DNA of 64,000 nt. It comes from Pyrinomonadaceae bacterium. GTDB lineage: Bacteria > Acidobacteriota > Blastocatellia > Pyrinomonadales > Pyrinomonadaceae. Each line of letters opens with the position of its first letter. Within the stretch, counting starts at the first letter, position 1. The DNA is taken from positions 62,001 to 126,000 of the forward strand of contig JANQRU010000006.1 in the NCBI GenBank assembly GCA_028284415.1, read 5' to 3'. The notes below the pieces were generated by a model that was given only the letters and a program-made list of their open reading frames with translations, searched no databases and was not told the origin of the DNA. Made by a program: the position numbers and the translations under genes. Shown here piece after piece: positions 36,275 to 45,684 of this stretch.

Positions 36275-36410
36275 CTTGTAGAAAAGGTTTCCTGACTTTT
36301 GAGCCTTTTGAGTCAAGCTTTTTATTGACTGCTTGCGGCTTTTCACAGTGACGCGATCGTGTGGGATTTTCACCCAACTTTCCCTTAAATCTAAAGTGTT
36401 TTAGTCTGAA
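36275..36410 (-). promoter_or_regulatory. Cobalamin riboswitch 2
   Basis: The minus strand carries GGGAAAGTTGGGTGAAAATCCCAC-type pairing, a GTCACTGTG turn, a GCCGCAAGC stem and the B12 box GTCAGGAAACC (about 36287-36297). AATGTCT/AGACATT (36240-36246/36254-36260) lies between aptamer and terminator and could take part in the switch. Confidence 0.88.
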
Positions 36411-36575
36411 AAGAGCTACCAAACCAATCATTTGGTGAATGGCAAAGTATCACGCATAGCTTTAATCTGTCAATCTATTTTCGTTTAAAACTAATACTAT
36501 CTTGAAATTAAAATTAGAATAAAGCTATCCTGTATATGTAATAACAATTTAACAAAAGTGTAATAATATTATTTT

Positions 36576-37865
36576 ATGTATCAAGACCCGAAAGTGATGG
36601 CGATAATTTTAGGCGGTGGTGCAGGCACACGCCTTTTTCCTTTAACTCAAGAACGTGCTAAACCGGCAGTTCCTTTAGGCGGAAAATACCGACTCATAGA
36701 TGTGCCAATCTCAAACTGTATTAACTCAGGTATCACACAAATATTTATTTTAACTCAGTTTAATTCAGCTTCGCTTAATCGTCACATTGCCAGAACTTAT
36801 CGTTTTTCTAACTTTTCGAGTGGTTTTGTTGAAATTATTGCTGCTGAGCAACGTCGTGATAGTCCACAATGGTTTCAGGGAACGGCTGATGCTGTCCGAC
36901 AAGTTATTCCGCACATACGGGATTGGGGTGTAAATACAATCTTGATTTTGTCGGGAGATCATCTGTATCGAATGGATTACAGCCAATTTCTGGAAAAGCA
37001 TTTTGACACTAACGCTGATGTAACTATTTCTGTTATTCCATGTCGCCCGAAAGAGGCAGAAGAATTTGGGTTACTTAAAACAGAAGGTGACGGACAAATT
37101 ATTGAATTTAAGGAAAAACCGCAGGGTGAAGAATTAGAAGCCATGCGCGTAGATACAACCCGCTTTGGCTTAACTAAAGAAGAATCAAGCGAACGTCCTT
37201 ATTTGGCTTCAATGGGAATATATGTTTTTGATTATCAGAGACTTGTTGAATTACTCAGCGAAGATGATTCATGGCTGGATTTCGGACGCGAAATTATTCC
37301 TGCATCGATCAATAACTTAAATGTTCAAGCTCATCTTTTTCAAGATTACTGGGAAGACATCGGAACAATTCAAGCATTCTATGAAGCTAATTTAGACCTC
37401 GCATCTTCTTTACCTAAATTTAACTTTTTCAATGCAGAAACACCTATTTATACACGCAGTCGTTATCTGCCTCCATCAAAAATCCAGAATAGCGAAATAA
37501 ATCACTCGATGGTCAGTGAAGGATGTATTTTGGACGGGGTTTTTGCACAGAATTCAATTATCGGTTTGCGTAGCAGAATTGATCGCGGAGCGAGAGTAGA
37601 AGATACAATTTTGATGGGAGCGGATTATTATGAATCTTACGAGGAGATTCAGATCAACCTTCAAAACGAAATCCCACATATAGGTATTGGCGAAAACTCA
37701 ATAATTAAGAAAGCTATTATTGATAAAAACGCCCGTATTGGAAAAGATGTAAAACTTGTTAACGAAAGAGGCGTCTCTGAAGAAGAAGGCGAAAATTATT
37801 ACATACGCGATGGAATAATCATCATCCCCAAAAACGAAATAATTCGTGATGGAACTGTTATCTAG
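36576..37865 (+). CDS. glgC: Glucose-1-phosphate adenylyltransferase
   Basis: 429 residues. [16 protein letters not shown] is the nucleotide-binding loop, [22 protein letters not shown] the signature, and GDHLYRMDY the metal-site region. FKEKP, WEDIGT and C-terminal left-handed beta-helix repeats complete the enzyme. It makes ADP-glucose from ATP and glucose-1-phosphate, the first step of glycogen synthesis. Its promoter region faces the btuF riboswitch. AATAATATTATT (36562-36573) occupies the place of a ribosome site. No other glg gene is in the window. Confidence 0.93.
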   Translation: MYQDPKVMAIILGGGAGTRLFPLTQERAKPAVPLGGKYRLIDVPISNCINSGITQIFILTQFNSASLNRHIARTYRFSNFSSGFVEIIAAEQRRDSPQWFQGTADAVRQVIPHIRDWGVNTILILSGDHLYRMDYSQFLEKHFDTNADVTISVIPCRPKEAEEFGLLKTEGDGQIIEFKEKPQGEELEAMRVDTTRFGLTKEESSERPYLASMGIYVFDYQRLVELLSEDDSWLDFGREIIPASINNLNVQAHLFQDYWEDIGTIQAFYEANLDLASSLPKFNFFNAETPIYTRSRYLPPSKIQNSEINHSMVSEGCILDGVFAQNSIIGLRSRIDRGARVEDTILMGADYYESYEEIQINLQNEIPHIGIGENSIIKKAIIDKNARIGKDVKLVNERGVSEEEGENYYIRDGIIIIPKNEIIRDGTVI

Positions 37866-37883
37866 ATTTTACGATTAAAAGTT

Positions 37884-39110
37884 TTATTTCTTACTTTTAG
37901 CTTTTCTATTTTTAACAACGTAGCTGTCTCTAGCTCTGACAGCTACGCCTTTTTTATCAACTTTTACTTTTATACGACGTCTTTTAGAAGAAGCTTTTTC
38001 CTCGTCAGGATAATATCCCAAACTATAAAATTGTCTTAATTCGCTGGCAATTTTAGAAAAAGCTCTAGAAAGATTCACCATATTATTTGCTTTATAAACC
38101 CTGCCACCTGTCCGAAGAGCCATTTCATTCAAATACTTATCAGCTCTCTCATATTCCTCTTTGCTGGTTCCTGATCCGGGCAAAGACCTAGGGGTTCCCT
38201 TTCCTTTACCTGTTCTGATCGTTCCCGTCGGTAAAGGAAACGGCAAAGGACTTTTTGGCTGTCCGGTCGGAATACCTCCGCCACCAATTGGAGGAGTAGT
38301 TCTTATTGACGGTTCATTTATGATGACTTTACCGCTCTGAATTTCCTGCACATCTTTGTATGTGTCATACTGAATTGGATAAACCAATGCATCAAATTCG
38401 AGTGCATCTCTGAGGTTATTAAAATCGGTTGACACTGCTGAGGTTGTATCAACTCCATCGGTAAAGAGCACAATTGATTTACGTCCATTTATCTTGCTGA
38501 ATTTTTTGTTGATTACAAAATCAATAGTATCGTAGAGGCTTGTTCCTGAACCGATTCTGGTTCTGATTATGGCTTGTTCAATTGTTTTTCTATCATTGGT
38601 TGGTTCACACAAAATATTAAATTGATCGGCAAATGAAATCACCATAACCTTGTCATTTGGGCGTAATTCCGTGACGAACGTTAGGGCAGCCTGTTGAATT
38701 TCATCGATCTTAAAACGGCTTGAATAGCTCATATCCAGTACCAAAGCTACCGTAAACGGCTTTTCTTCATTTTGAAAATAGACTATTTCTTGTTGAACTC
38801 TATCTTCCCAAACTTTGAAATTCTCTCTTTTAAGCCCTCCCATAAATCTACCGTTTCGATCAGTTACTTTTACAGGAATAGTTACGAGGTTTGTCTCAAC
38901 ACTGATTATTTCATCATCGGTTTCAATAGACTCATCAATTTCATTTTGATTGGAAAATTTAGGCTTTTCTTTTGGCTTGGTATCATCTGAAACACGCCTA
39001 TTTGCCTTTTTATTACTCGCGGGCTTTCCTTTATTTGATTGAGCAAAAATACTTACGGAACATAAACAAAAGAGAGCAATTACAGTTGATATAATGATTT
39101 TCTTAGCCAT
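37884..39110 (-). CDS. VWFA-related Acidobacterial-type secreted protein 1
   Basis: 408 residues with a signal peptide (ending FAQS) and AGGGGA before the ATG. A Ser/Lys/Asp-rich linker precedes VTIPVKVTDRNGRFM. The VWA domain has the MIDAS triad start DMSYS (126-130) and FTDGVDTTS. A Gly/Pro-rich insert (~265-305) and a basic end (SKKRRIKVKVDKK type) follow. FYSLGYYPDEE near the end matches the C-terminal signature of the family. VWA domains bind proteins through a metal ion; no enzyme activity is implied. First of three co-directional paralogues. Confidence 0.8.
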   Translation of the reverse strand: MAKKIIISTVIALFCLCSVSIFAQSNKGKPASNKKANRRVSDDTKPKEKPKFSNQNEIDESIETDDEIISVETNLVTIPVKVTDRNGRFMGGLKRENFKVWEDRVQQEIVYFQNEEKPFTVALVLDMSYSSRFKIDEIQQAALTFVTELRPNDKVMVISFADQFNILCEPTNDRKTIEQAIIRTRIGSGTSLYDTIDFVINKKFSKINGRKSIVLFTDGVDTTSAVSTDFNNLRDALEFDALVYPIQYDTYKDVQEIQSGKVIINEPSIRTTPPIGGGGIPTGQPKSPLPFPLPTGTIRTGKGKGTPRSLPGSGTSKEEYERADKYLNEMALRTGGRVYKANNMVNLSRAFSKIASELRQFYSLGYYPDEEKASSKRRRIKVKVDKKGVAVRARDSYVVKNRKAKSKK

Positions 39111-39189
39111 TTACTTTTCCCCTAAAACTTTACAAGTATCAAATTATATTGGTTTTAGAATTTAATCAATGAGAATTTATCAAGATAGA

Positions 39190-39218
39190 AAGCCATTTGA
39201 ATAAACTTCAAATGGCTT
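39190..39218 (-). terminator. Hairpin terminator after VWA protein 2
   Basis: A perfect 12-bp inverted repeat AAGCCATTTGAA/TTCAAATGGCTT with a 5-nt loop begins about 30 bp after the VWA-2 stop. The U-tract CTTTCTATCTT is weak. It separates VWA-2 from VWA-1. Confidence 0.6.
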
Positions 39219-39249
39219 CTTAAGTATTTCTTCAACTTACTTTATCTTT

Positions 39250-40470
39250 TTATCGTCCACCTACAATGTAACTGCGTTTAGTCCTAACGACCAAATTCGG
39301 ACGCATCACGCGAACACGAATTTGTTTTCGTTCACCTCTTTCTCCAACAGCTTCCGGATAATATCCGAGCGAATACTGACGACGTAATTCTTCTGCTATG
39401 CTTCTAAATGCTGCATCCAAATTATAAGTGGTGTTAGCTTCAAACTTTCGTCCGCCGCTATATCTTGCTAGTTCTTCTAAGTAGGCTTTTCCGCGTGCAT
39501 ACTCTTCCGGACTTTGACCTGCACCACCAACAGAGATTGTTCCGCCTCTACCAGTGATGATCGCACCTAAGATATCGCCTAAAATGTTTCCTGTCCTTCG
39601 AGGTATTCTCCTGGGAACTCTACGTCTGGAATACTGAGCTGAAGTGTCATAACGAATCGGATACATTAAAGCATCAATTTCTTCTACCTTACGTAGTGTG
39701 CTTTGATAATCAGCATTTCTTGAAGTTGTATCAACACCGTCAGTAAATAATACGATAGCTTTTCTACCTGAGATATTTCTCAAATGTTCGTTTATTACCT
39801 TGTCAACTGAATCATAGAGACTTGTCCCATCTCCAAAGCTTGCTCTTCGGATGGCATTTCTCATTTCGATCCGATCAGTAGTTGGTTTTTGAGTCAGCAT
39901 CCTCAAACGACGATCAAAAGAAGTCACTAAAACTTTGTCATTGGCTCTTAATTGGTTTACAAAAGTAATAGCAGCATTTTGAATTTCGTCAATACGATAT
40001 TGCGTTGAAGGACTGACATCAATCATCAAAACAACTGTGAAGGGTTGTTCAACTGATGCAAAGTATTCGATTCTCTGTTCCTTGCCATTCTCAAAAACCT
40101 TAAATTGACGTTGTGTAAGCCCGGAAATAAACCTTCCTTGTCTATCTAAAACAGTTACTGGAAGAGTAACGAAACTTGTGTCAATTTTGATTATTTCATC
40201 ATCATCTTCAAGTATCTCTTCTTCAGGAGTCTGATTGTTAGTTGAAGGAGGCTTCTTAGATGTATTATCAACCAAAACAGGTGGTTTTCTGATATCGGGG
40301 TTTGGGGTAACTGTATCGTTTCTAAGAACCGGGGGCTTTTTGTTTATCTGTGGAGTCGGTGTTGGCGTTGGCGTTTTTACAATTCGCGGACGTGTTTTTC
40401 TGTTGGCTTGAGCAAAAACAGACAGACAAAACAAACCAATAAACAGCAAAACAACGGCAGGTTTTCTCAT
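39250..40470 (-). CDS. VWFA-related Acidobacterial-type secreted protein 2
   Basis: 406 residues, signal peptide ending SVFAQ, ribosome site TTGGAG. A TPTPTP/KPP linker (30-85) follows the signal. VTLPVTVLDRQGRFISGL and the MIDAS DVSPS (151-155), then FTDGVDTTS, define the domain. The Arg-rich segment (~285-300) and Gly-rich loop precede YSLGYYPEAVGERGERKQIRVRVMRP. It is close to VWA-3 in the MIDAS and C-terminal blocks. Exported; probably a surface adhesion or protein-interaction factor. Confidence 0.82.
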   Translation of the reverse strand: MRKPAVVLLFIGLFCLSVFAQANRKTRPRIVKTPTPTPTPQINKKPPVLRNDTVTPNPDIRKPPVLVDNTSKKPPSTNNQTPEEEILEDDDEIIKIDTSFVTLPVTVLDRQGRFISGLTQRQFKVFENGKEQRIEYFASVEQPFTVVLMIDVSPSTQYRIDEIQNAAITFVNQLRANDKVLVTSFDRRLRMLTQKPTTDRIEMRNAIRRASFGDGTSLYDSVDKVINEHLRNISGRKAIVLFTDGVDTTSRNADYQSTLRKVEEIDALMYPIRYDTSAQYSRRRVPRRIPRRTGNILGDILGAIITGRGGTISVGGAGQSPEEYARGKAYLEELARYSGGRKFEANTTYNLDAAFRSIAEELRRQYSLGYYPEAVGERGERKQIRVRVMRPNLVVRTKRSYIVGGR

Positions 40471-40654
40471 TGCGGATCTCCAATTTATAAATTCAATTTA
40501 GCCAAACTAAACGGGGAAAGAAACCAATTTTTCTTTCCTATGATTGTAAAAACCTACTTTAAGATGCCTAAAAAAAATATCATTCCGACATCTTGGATTG
40601 ACTATAAGAATTTGTATTGGATTCCGATTAAAATGTCTTTAAAATTTTTATAAA

Positions 40655-41710
40655 TTATCTGCTATCTTTTGCTTCGACGATATAACTTCCTTTCGCTCTG
40701 ACTTTCAAATTTGGACGCATAACTCTGACGACAATTTTTCTTCTTTCACCAGCGATGCCTTCTGACTCAGGATAATAACCGAGCGAGTATTGGCGACGTA
40801 ATTCTTCCGCAATATTTTTGAATGCATAGTTAAGGTTTAGAGTGGTGTCGGCTTCATAAATTCTACCACCGCCTGCTTTGGTTAAAGCTTCTAAATAAGC
40901 TTTGCCGCGTCTGTGTTCTTCCGGGCTTCCGCCGATTCCATATTGAACATTTTTGTTCTGTTTTTTGTGATCTATAAAGGTGTTGTATCTGACTGAATAG
41001 ATCAAAGCGTCAGACTGCTCAGCTCGGCGGAGTGTTCCATTGTAACTGGAACGCTGCGAACTTGTATCGACTCCGTCGCTAAATAAAACTACTGCTTTCC
41101 GACCTTGAATTGATTTAAGAACATCTTTCATTGCAAAATCAACTGCTTCGTATAGACTCGTTTGGGTACCGAATCTTGCCCTGCGAATTGCCCGTCTAAC
41201 TCTGTGATAGCTTGTTTTTCCTTGGCTTAAAATTTCAACATTTTTGCTGAATGCAACTACTATCAACCGATCCTTTCCACGCAATTCATCAAAAAATGAA
41301 ATCGCCGCATCTTGTATTTCGTTGATTTTATATTTTGTTGATGGACTCAAATCGAGTAATAAAACAACGGTAAATGGATTTTCAACTGATGCAAAATATT
41401 CTATCTGTTGCTGTCTGCCATTTTCAAAAATTTGAAAATCATTTTGCCTTAAACCCGAAATAAACCTTCCGTTCGTATCCAAAACAGACACAGGAAGTTT
41501 TACCAAATTTGTCTCAATTTTAATTACATCATCCTCATCAACCACAGGCATTGGCGGCGGTGGTGCAATCGAAACTTCATTCGGACTTGGCACTTCTTTC
41601 TTTTTAACAGGAAGCTTAACGATTCTCGGACGCACTTGACCACTTGTTTGGGCTATTACAGAAACACCTGAAACAGCCAACAAGCCCAACAAAGCTAGAA
41701 TTTTTTTCAT
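40655..41710 (-). CDS. VWFA-related Acidobacterial-type secreted protein 3
   Basis: 351 residues from ATG 41710; the frame extends to 41812 but TTGGAG and the signal peptide (ending VIAQ) support the internal ATG. MIDAS is DLSPS (120-124), with FSDGVDTSS later. The linker is shorter than in VWA-2 and the Gly/Arg insert is missing. YSLGYYPESEGIAGERRKIVVRVMRP closes the domain. Together the three genes form a tandem array of one family. Head of the array in transcription order. Confidence 0.82.
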   Translation of the reverse strand: MKKILALLGLLAVSGVSVIAQTSGQVRPRIVKLPVKKKEVPSPNEVSIAPPPPMPVVDEDDVIKIETNLVKLPVSVLDTNGRFISGLRQNDFQIFENGRQQQIEYFASVENPFTVVLLLDLSPSTKYKINEIQDAAISFFDELRGKDRLIVVAFSKNVEILSQGKTSYHRVRRAIRRARFGTQTSLYEAVDFAMKDVLKSIQGRKAVVLFSDGVDTSSQRSSYNGTLRRAEQSDALIYSVRYNTFIDHKKQNKNVQYGIGGSPEEHRRGKAYLEALTKAGGGRIYEADTTLNLNYAFKNIAEELRRQYSLGYYPESEGIAGERRKIVVRVMRPNLKVRAKGSYIVEAKDSR

Positions 41711-41815
41711 TTTATTTCTCCAAATTTGTAAGACCCATTTGAGGAAAAGGAGAGAGCAACATCTATGATTATAACACTGTCTTTTAAGATGCCCAACATT
41801 TTTTAAAGTCAAAAC

Positions 41816-42943
41816 CTAAGCATCTAAGCCGTTAAGAATTCCTGTCGCCAACCGATGAAATTGCTGTCTGGTTTCCTTTAAGTCAGCCAAAGGCAATTCC
41901 CTGTTGTGAGTGCGATTTGTCAACAAAATAAAAATTCTCTCTGTCGAAGGTTCGATCCAAAGCGATGTCCCAGTGAAACCCAAATGCCCAAAACTATCTT
42001 TTGAAAGTGCTTCACTGGCAGTAGAATCTTCCGTTTCAGCAAGTTGAAAGCCCAATGAACGAGCTTGGTTCAAATTGGGCGTAAAATTCGTGTGAAACAA
42101 TTCACAGGTTTCAGGCTTTAAGATTTCTGTCGAATTCGGGAAAAATTGTTGTGCAATCCGAAAAGTTTCAAAAGCATTTGAAAAAAGCCCAGCGTGTCCG
42201 GCTACGCCATTTAAGAAGTAGCAGTTGTTATCGTGAACTTCAGCCCAGATAACATCTTTACGAAATTTGTCAGAACCGGCGGCAGTAGCCGATGGTTTGA
42301 TGTAACCTAAGTCAATGCAAGTCTGTCTCTCAAAGGCATTTCCCTTCTCGTTAGCGGCAATTTTTTCTCTTAAATCTTTCGGTGGATTGAAAAAGGTGTT
42401 TTTTAGATTTAAGGGTTTAATAATTTCATCATTGAAATACTTATTTAGTGATTTTCCTGTTATTTTTTCTATTAAAAGCCCTAATATCAGAAAATTAAAA
42501 TCACTGTAAACAACCTTTGAGTTTATTGAACTTTCAAGCTTTTCGTCCGCAATAATTTTAGAAATTTGAGAGTGCAAGTCTGTTATTAAATAGAACGGCA
42601 ACCAAGCCTTAAAACCCGAAGTATGTGTTAGTAAATTTTGAATTGTAATTTCCCTTTTTTCATCGGTATCAAATTCGGGAAAAAATTTGAAGATTTTATC
42701 CGACAAATTCAACTCGCCATTTTCAATCAATTTTGCACACAGCAATCCCGTTACCAAAACTTTCGTCAAAGATGCCAAATCGTAGATTATATCAATTTTC
42801 GCTTTGATTTTTTTTGGTTCGACAACAGCAAAACCAAACGCACCCTGTAATCTTATCTCACCATTTTCCGCAACTAGATAGACTGCCGATGGAAAATCGC
42901 CAGCGTCAATTTTAGATTGTAGAAGTGTTGAGATTTCATTCAT
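41816..42943 (-). CDS. Beta-lactamase-fold serine hydrolase
   Basis: 375 residues without a signal peptide. SLTK (58-61) is the SxxK nucleophile, YSD (146-148) the second motif, and HLGFTGTS near the C terminus replaces the KTG box. This is the class C beta-lactamase/DD-peptidase/esterase (Beta-lactamase PF00144) fold. Without a signal, a cytoplasmic esterase or D-aminopeptidase-like role is more likely than antibiotic resistance. Its start codon is 4 bp from a 145-bp inverted-repeat element, and no Shine-Dalgarno sequence is left. Confidence 0.78.
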   Translation of the reverse strand: MNEISTLLQSKIDAGDFPSAVYLVAENGEIRLQGAFGFAVVEPKKIKAKIDIIYDLASLTKVLVTGLLCAKLIENGELNLSDKIFKFFPEFDTDEKREITIQNLLTHTSGFKAWLPFYLITDLHSQISKIIADEKLESSINSKVVYSDFNFLILGLLIEKITGKSLNKYFNDEIIKPLNLKNTFFNPPKDLREKIAANEKGNAFERQTCIDLGYIKPSATAAGSDKFRKDVIWAEVHDNNCYFLNGVAGHAGLFSNAFETFRIAQQFFPNSTEILKPETCELFHTNFTPNLNQARSLGFQLAETEDSTASEALSKDSFGHLGFTGTSLWIEPSTERIFILLTNRTHNRELPLADLKETRQQFHRLATGILNGLDA

Positions 42944-42947
42944 AAAC

Positions 42948-43092
42948 GGAACGCAGGCAGCTTGCCTGCAGCCAACGCGTTTTTCAGCGTTGGAACAAAA
43001 TTAATTATCACTATGTTTTTATTATATCTTATAAGTTTTTCATGTTTGTTTTCGTGCTTTCGCACTCATTGCCGGCAAGCTGCCTGCGTTCC
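42948..43092. mobile_element. MITE-like or REP-pair element, 145 bp
   Basis: Perfect 19-bp terminal inverted repeats, GGAACGCAGGCAGCTTGCC (42948-42966) and its complement (43074-43092), flank 107 bp. Each end can fold back on itself (GCAGGC/GCCTGC). Two internal hairpins CCAACGC/GCGTTGG and GTGC/GCAC are present. The ends are GC-rich in an AT-rich region. No coding capacity or clear target-site duplication is visible. It lies between two minus-strand genes, 4 bp before one start codon and 2 bp after the other stop. Confidence 0.65.
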
Positions 43093-43094
43093 AT

Positions 43095-44063
43095 TCAAAC
43101 ATCTAAACGATTTCGGTGCTCTTCGATCCTGTCCAAAACCTGCAACGCCAAATTTAATGCCCTTCTACCGTCTTGGGCTGTGATTGGCAGTTCTTTATCT
43201 TCCAAAATTGAATCAATAAAATCCGATAATTCTGCACGGAGCGGTTCGACGTCTTCGACTTCAAGTTTGTTTATATTAATTCCCAAAAGCGGATGTGCAG
43301 CTTCAGGGTTCAATGAAGTTACTGATGCAAATTTTGTAACGTAATCCAAAACGACGTAGGAATTTGTTTGATAAAAGCGTGTTTTGCGAATCTTTTCGGT
43401 GCCGACTCTTGAAGAAGTTATATTGGCGACCGCACCGTTTTCAAATTCGATACGGGCGTTTGCCGCATCAACTTTATTTGAGATGATTGGGATTCCGACA
43501 GCGTGGATCGAATCGGGTTTTATTTCTTCACCAACCAGCCATTGAATTGCATCAAGATCGTGAATCATTACGTCTAAAACTACATCTACGTCCAAGCTTC
43601 GATTGGGAAAAGGCGAAACGCGATGAATTTCAAAATAAAGTGGATTTGTTACATGCGGACGAAGTGCAACCATCGCGGGATTGTATCTTTCAAGGTGTCC
43701 GACCATAATTTTTGCACCTGTTTTTTTAGCAGTTTTGGTCATTTTGTCAACTTCTTCAAGTGCTCGTGCAATCGGTTTTTCAACAAGGCAGTGAATTCCC
43801 TTTTCCAAGAATTCACAAGCAATTTCGCAATGTGTTTCGGTCGGCGTAACAATTGAAACGGCGTCAACTTTATCTAATAATTCTCGCCAATCTGTAAAAT
43901 AATCGCAGTTATTTTTCTCAGCAATTTCTTTCGCACGCTCTTCGTCAGCATCGCAAACTCCAATAAATTCCGTGTTTCCGTCACCAGCAATTTCCGCAAA
44001 GTTCCGTGCGTGATGCTGTCCTAAACTTCCGACTCCGATCACGGCAGTTCTTAATTTTGTCAT
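43095..44063 (-). CDS. Gfo/Idh/MocA-family oxidoreductase
   Basis: 322 residues. AVIGVGSLGQHHARNF is the Rossmann dinucleotide-binding start. EKPIA is the conserved catalytic-region Lys-Pro, and HDLDAIQWLVG follows in the C-terminal alpha/beta domain. Family members oxidise or reduce sugars, inositol or biliverdin with NAD(P). Neighbours give no specific sugar. Its stop sits beside the inverted-repeat element, and it is divergent from the ArnT-like glycosyltransferase. Cytoplasmic. Confidence 0.82.
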   Translation of the reverse strand: MTKLRTAVIGVGSLGQHHARNFAEIAGDGNTEFIGVCDADEERAKEIAEKNNCDYFTDWRELLDKVDAVSIVTPTETHCEIACEFLEKGIHCLVEKPIARALEEVDKMTKTAKKTGAKIMVGHLERYNPAMVALRPHVTNPLYFEIHRVSPFPNRSLDVDVVLDVMIHDLDAIQWLVGEEIKPDSIHAVGIPIISNKVDAANARIEFENGAVANITSSRVGTEKIRKTRFYQTNSYVVLDYVTKFASVTSLNPEAAHPLLGININKLEVEDVEPLRAELSDFIDSILEDKELPITAQDGRRALNLALQVLDRIEEHRNRLDV

Positions 44064-44144
44064 TCGTCTTTTATCGTTTGTCCTTTGTGGCTTTATTTTG
44101 AAATACTATTTTGTTATTTTTTTTCAGATTATTGCAAAGGACAA

Positions 44145-45680
44145 ATGTTAAAAAACACGGAAAAATTGACTTGGATTTTATTTGCGTTGGTAATAGTCGG
44201 CGTTTATCTATTCGCACTTGATCTGCCTCTGCTCGGTCCCGATGAGCCTAGATATTCACAGGTCGCACGAGAAATGTATGAACGCGGGGACTGGGTAACG
44301 ACAACTCTCGGTGGCTACAATTGGTTTGAAAAACCTGCACTTTTATACTGGCTGCAAATAACTTTTTACAACATCTTTGGCACGACCGAATTCGCCGCAA
44401 GGCTCGGTTCGGCATTGTTCGGATTAGGTACAATTCTTTCGCTTTGGATACTTGGAAGAAATATTCGAATAACAAATGCCGAAGGACAAAACACTAATCC
44501 CCAATTTGCAAACTGGCTGGGCTTAATCGCCGCTTCATCACTCGGATTACTTGTCTTTGCACGCGGAGCAAGTTTCGACATAATGATTACGTTTCCCGTG
44601 ACAGCTTCGCTTGTTTCATTCTTCATCTGGGAAACTAAATCCTCAAAATCAAACGAAAAATCTTTTGCATATTGGCTCATACCTTTTTATGTTTTTATGG
44701 GAATCGGTGTGATCGCCAAAGGTTTGATTGGAATAGTTTTTCCATTTGCCATCGTTGCTTTTTATTACGTTCTGCGTCTGAAGATTCCAAATAAGACATT
44801 TTTGTTTAGTTTAATTTGGGGAACAATTTTAAGTGTCGTAGTCGCTTCGGTTTGGTATCTGCAGATGTATCTGACAAATGGTTGGGAATTTATTGATGAA
44901 TTTTTCTTGCAACATCATTTTAAGAGATACACCTCGAATGAATACAAACATCCGCAACCTTTCTGGTTTTTCTGGGTAATTTTTCCGCTTTTTGTAATCC
45001 CATGGATTCCTTTTTTCCTCTTGGCAATCTGGAATCTGTTTCGACGCGGAGACATGAAGCCGCAGAACAACGATAATGAAAAGAATCTATTTACAAAAGT
45101 GTTAAAAATTTCTCCCCCTCCCCTTCTCATTTTCTCTATTTCTTGGATGTTGGTTCCGCTCGTTTTCTTTACATTCAGCGGCTCAAAACTTCCCGGTTAC
45201 ATAATGCCTGCTGTTCCTGCGGCGGTAATTTTTACAGCGGAATATGTCTTTCGTTTTATTCAAAAAAGCAACACGAGAAAATACGCTCTACAAGGCTTAG
45301 CAGGTTTAACATTTGCTGTTGTGGTTGTGCTTTTGCAATTTGTCGTACCTCATTTCGCTGAAGAAGATTCAACCCGCCACCTTGTCCAAAACGCAAGTAC
45401 TCAGGGTTATAAAACCGAAAAAATCCTTAATATGCATACCATCAATCACAACATAGAATTTTATGGAAGTGGTAGATTGGTAAGAGAATCAGATGGCAAA
45501 CAAAAGAAATTCAGCGGACCGAAAGAGATTGATGATTATCTGAAAAAAGAGAACGCAAGTTCAGTTTTAGTATTGATTCCACATAAATTTGTTCCACAGT
45601 TAACTGATAGTGACTTATTCGATGCAAAAGTTATAGACAAAAACGCCGAGTTAACTTTCGTTGCTGTCGAGAAAAAATGA
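44145..45680 (+). CDS. ArnT/PMT-like membrane glycosyltransferase (GT-C)
   Basis: 511 residues from ATG 44145, chosen because AAAGGA precedes it; the in-frame start at 44085 is weaker. GPDEPRYSQVAREM just after the first helix is the GT-C Asp-Glu motif of the ArnT/GT83 type. At least ten hydrophobic segments follow, then a soluble C-terminal domain. Such enzymes move a sugar from a polyprenyl-phosphate donor onto lipid A or other acceptors at the periplasmic face. The acceptor is unknown here. A 112-residue gene starts 4 bp after its stop. Confidence 0.8.
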   Translation: MLKNTEKLTWILFALVIVGVYLFALDLPLLGPDEPRYSQVAREMYERGDWVTTTLGGYNWFEKPALLYWLQITFYNIFGTTEFAARLGSALFGLGTILSLWILGRNIRITNAEGQNTNPQFANWLGLIAASSLGLLVFARGASFDIMITFPVTASLVSFFIWETKSSKSNEKSFAYWLIPFYVFMGIGVIAKGLIGIVFPFAIVAFYYVLRLKIPNKTFLFSLIWGTILSVVVASVWYLQMYLTNGWEFIDEFFLQHHFKRYTSNEYKHPQPFWFFWVIFPLFVIPWIPFFLLAIWNLFRRGDMKPQNNDNEKNLFTKVLKISPPPLLIFSISWMLVPLVFFTFSGSKLPGYIMPAVPAAVIFTAEYVFRFIQKSNTRKYALQGLAGLTFAVVVVLLQFVVPHFAEEDSTRHLVQNASTQGYKTEKILNMHTINHNIEFYGSGRLVRESDGKQKKFSGPKEIDDYLKKENASSVLVLIPHKFVPQLTDSDLFDAKVIDKNAELTFVAVEKK

Positions 45681-45684
45681 TTTT

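Noticed and set aside
41816..42943. Antibiotic-resistance beta-lactamase
   Set aside because: The SxxK fold is present but there is no signal peptide and the third motif is HxG-like; an esterase/peptidase relative is more likely.
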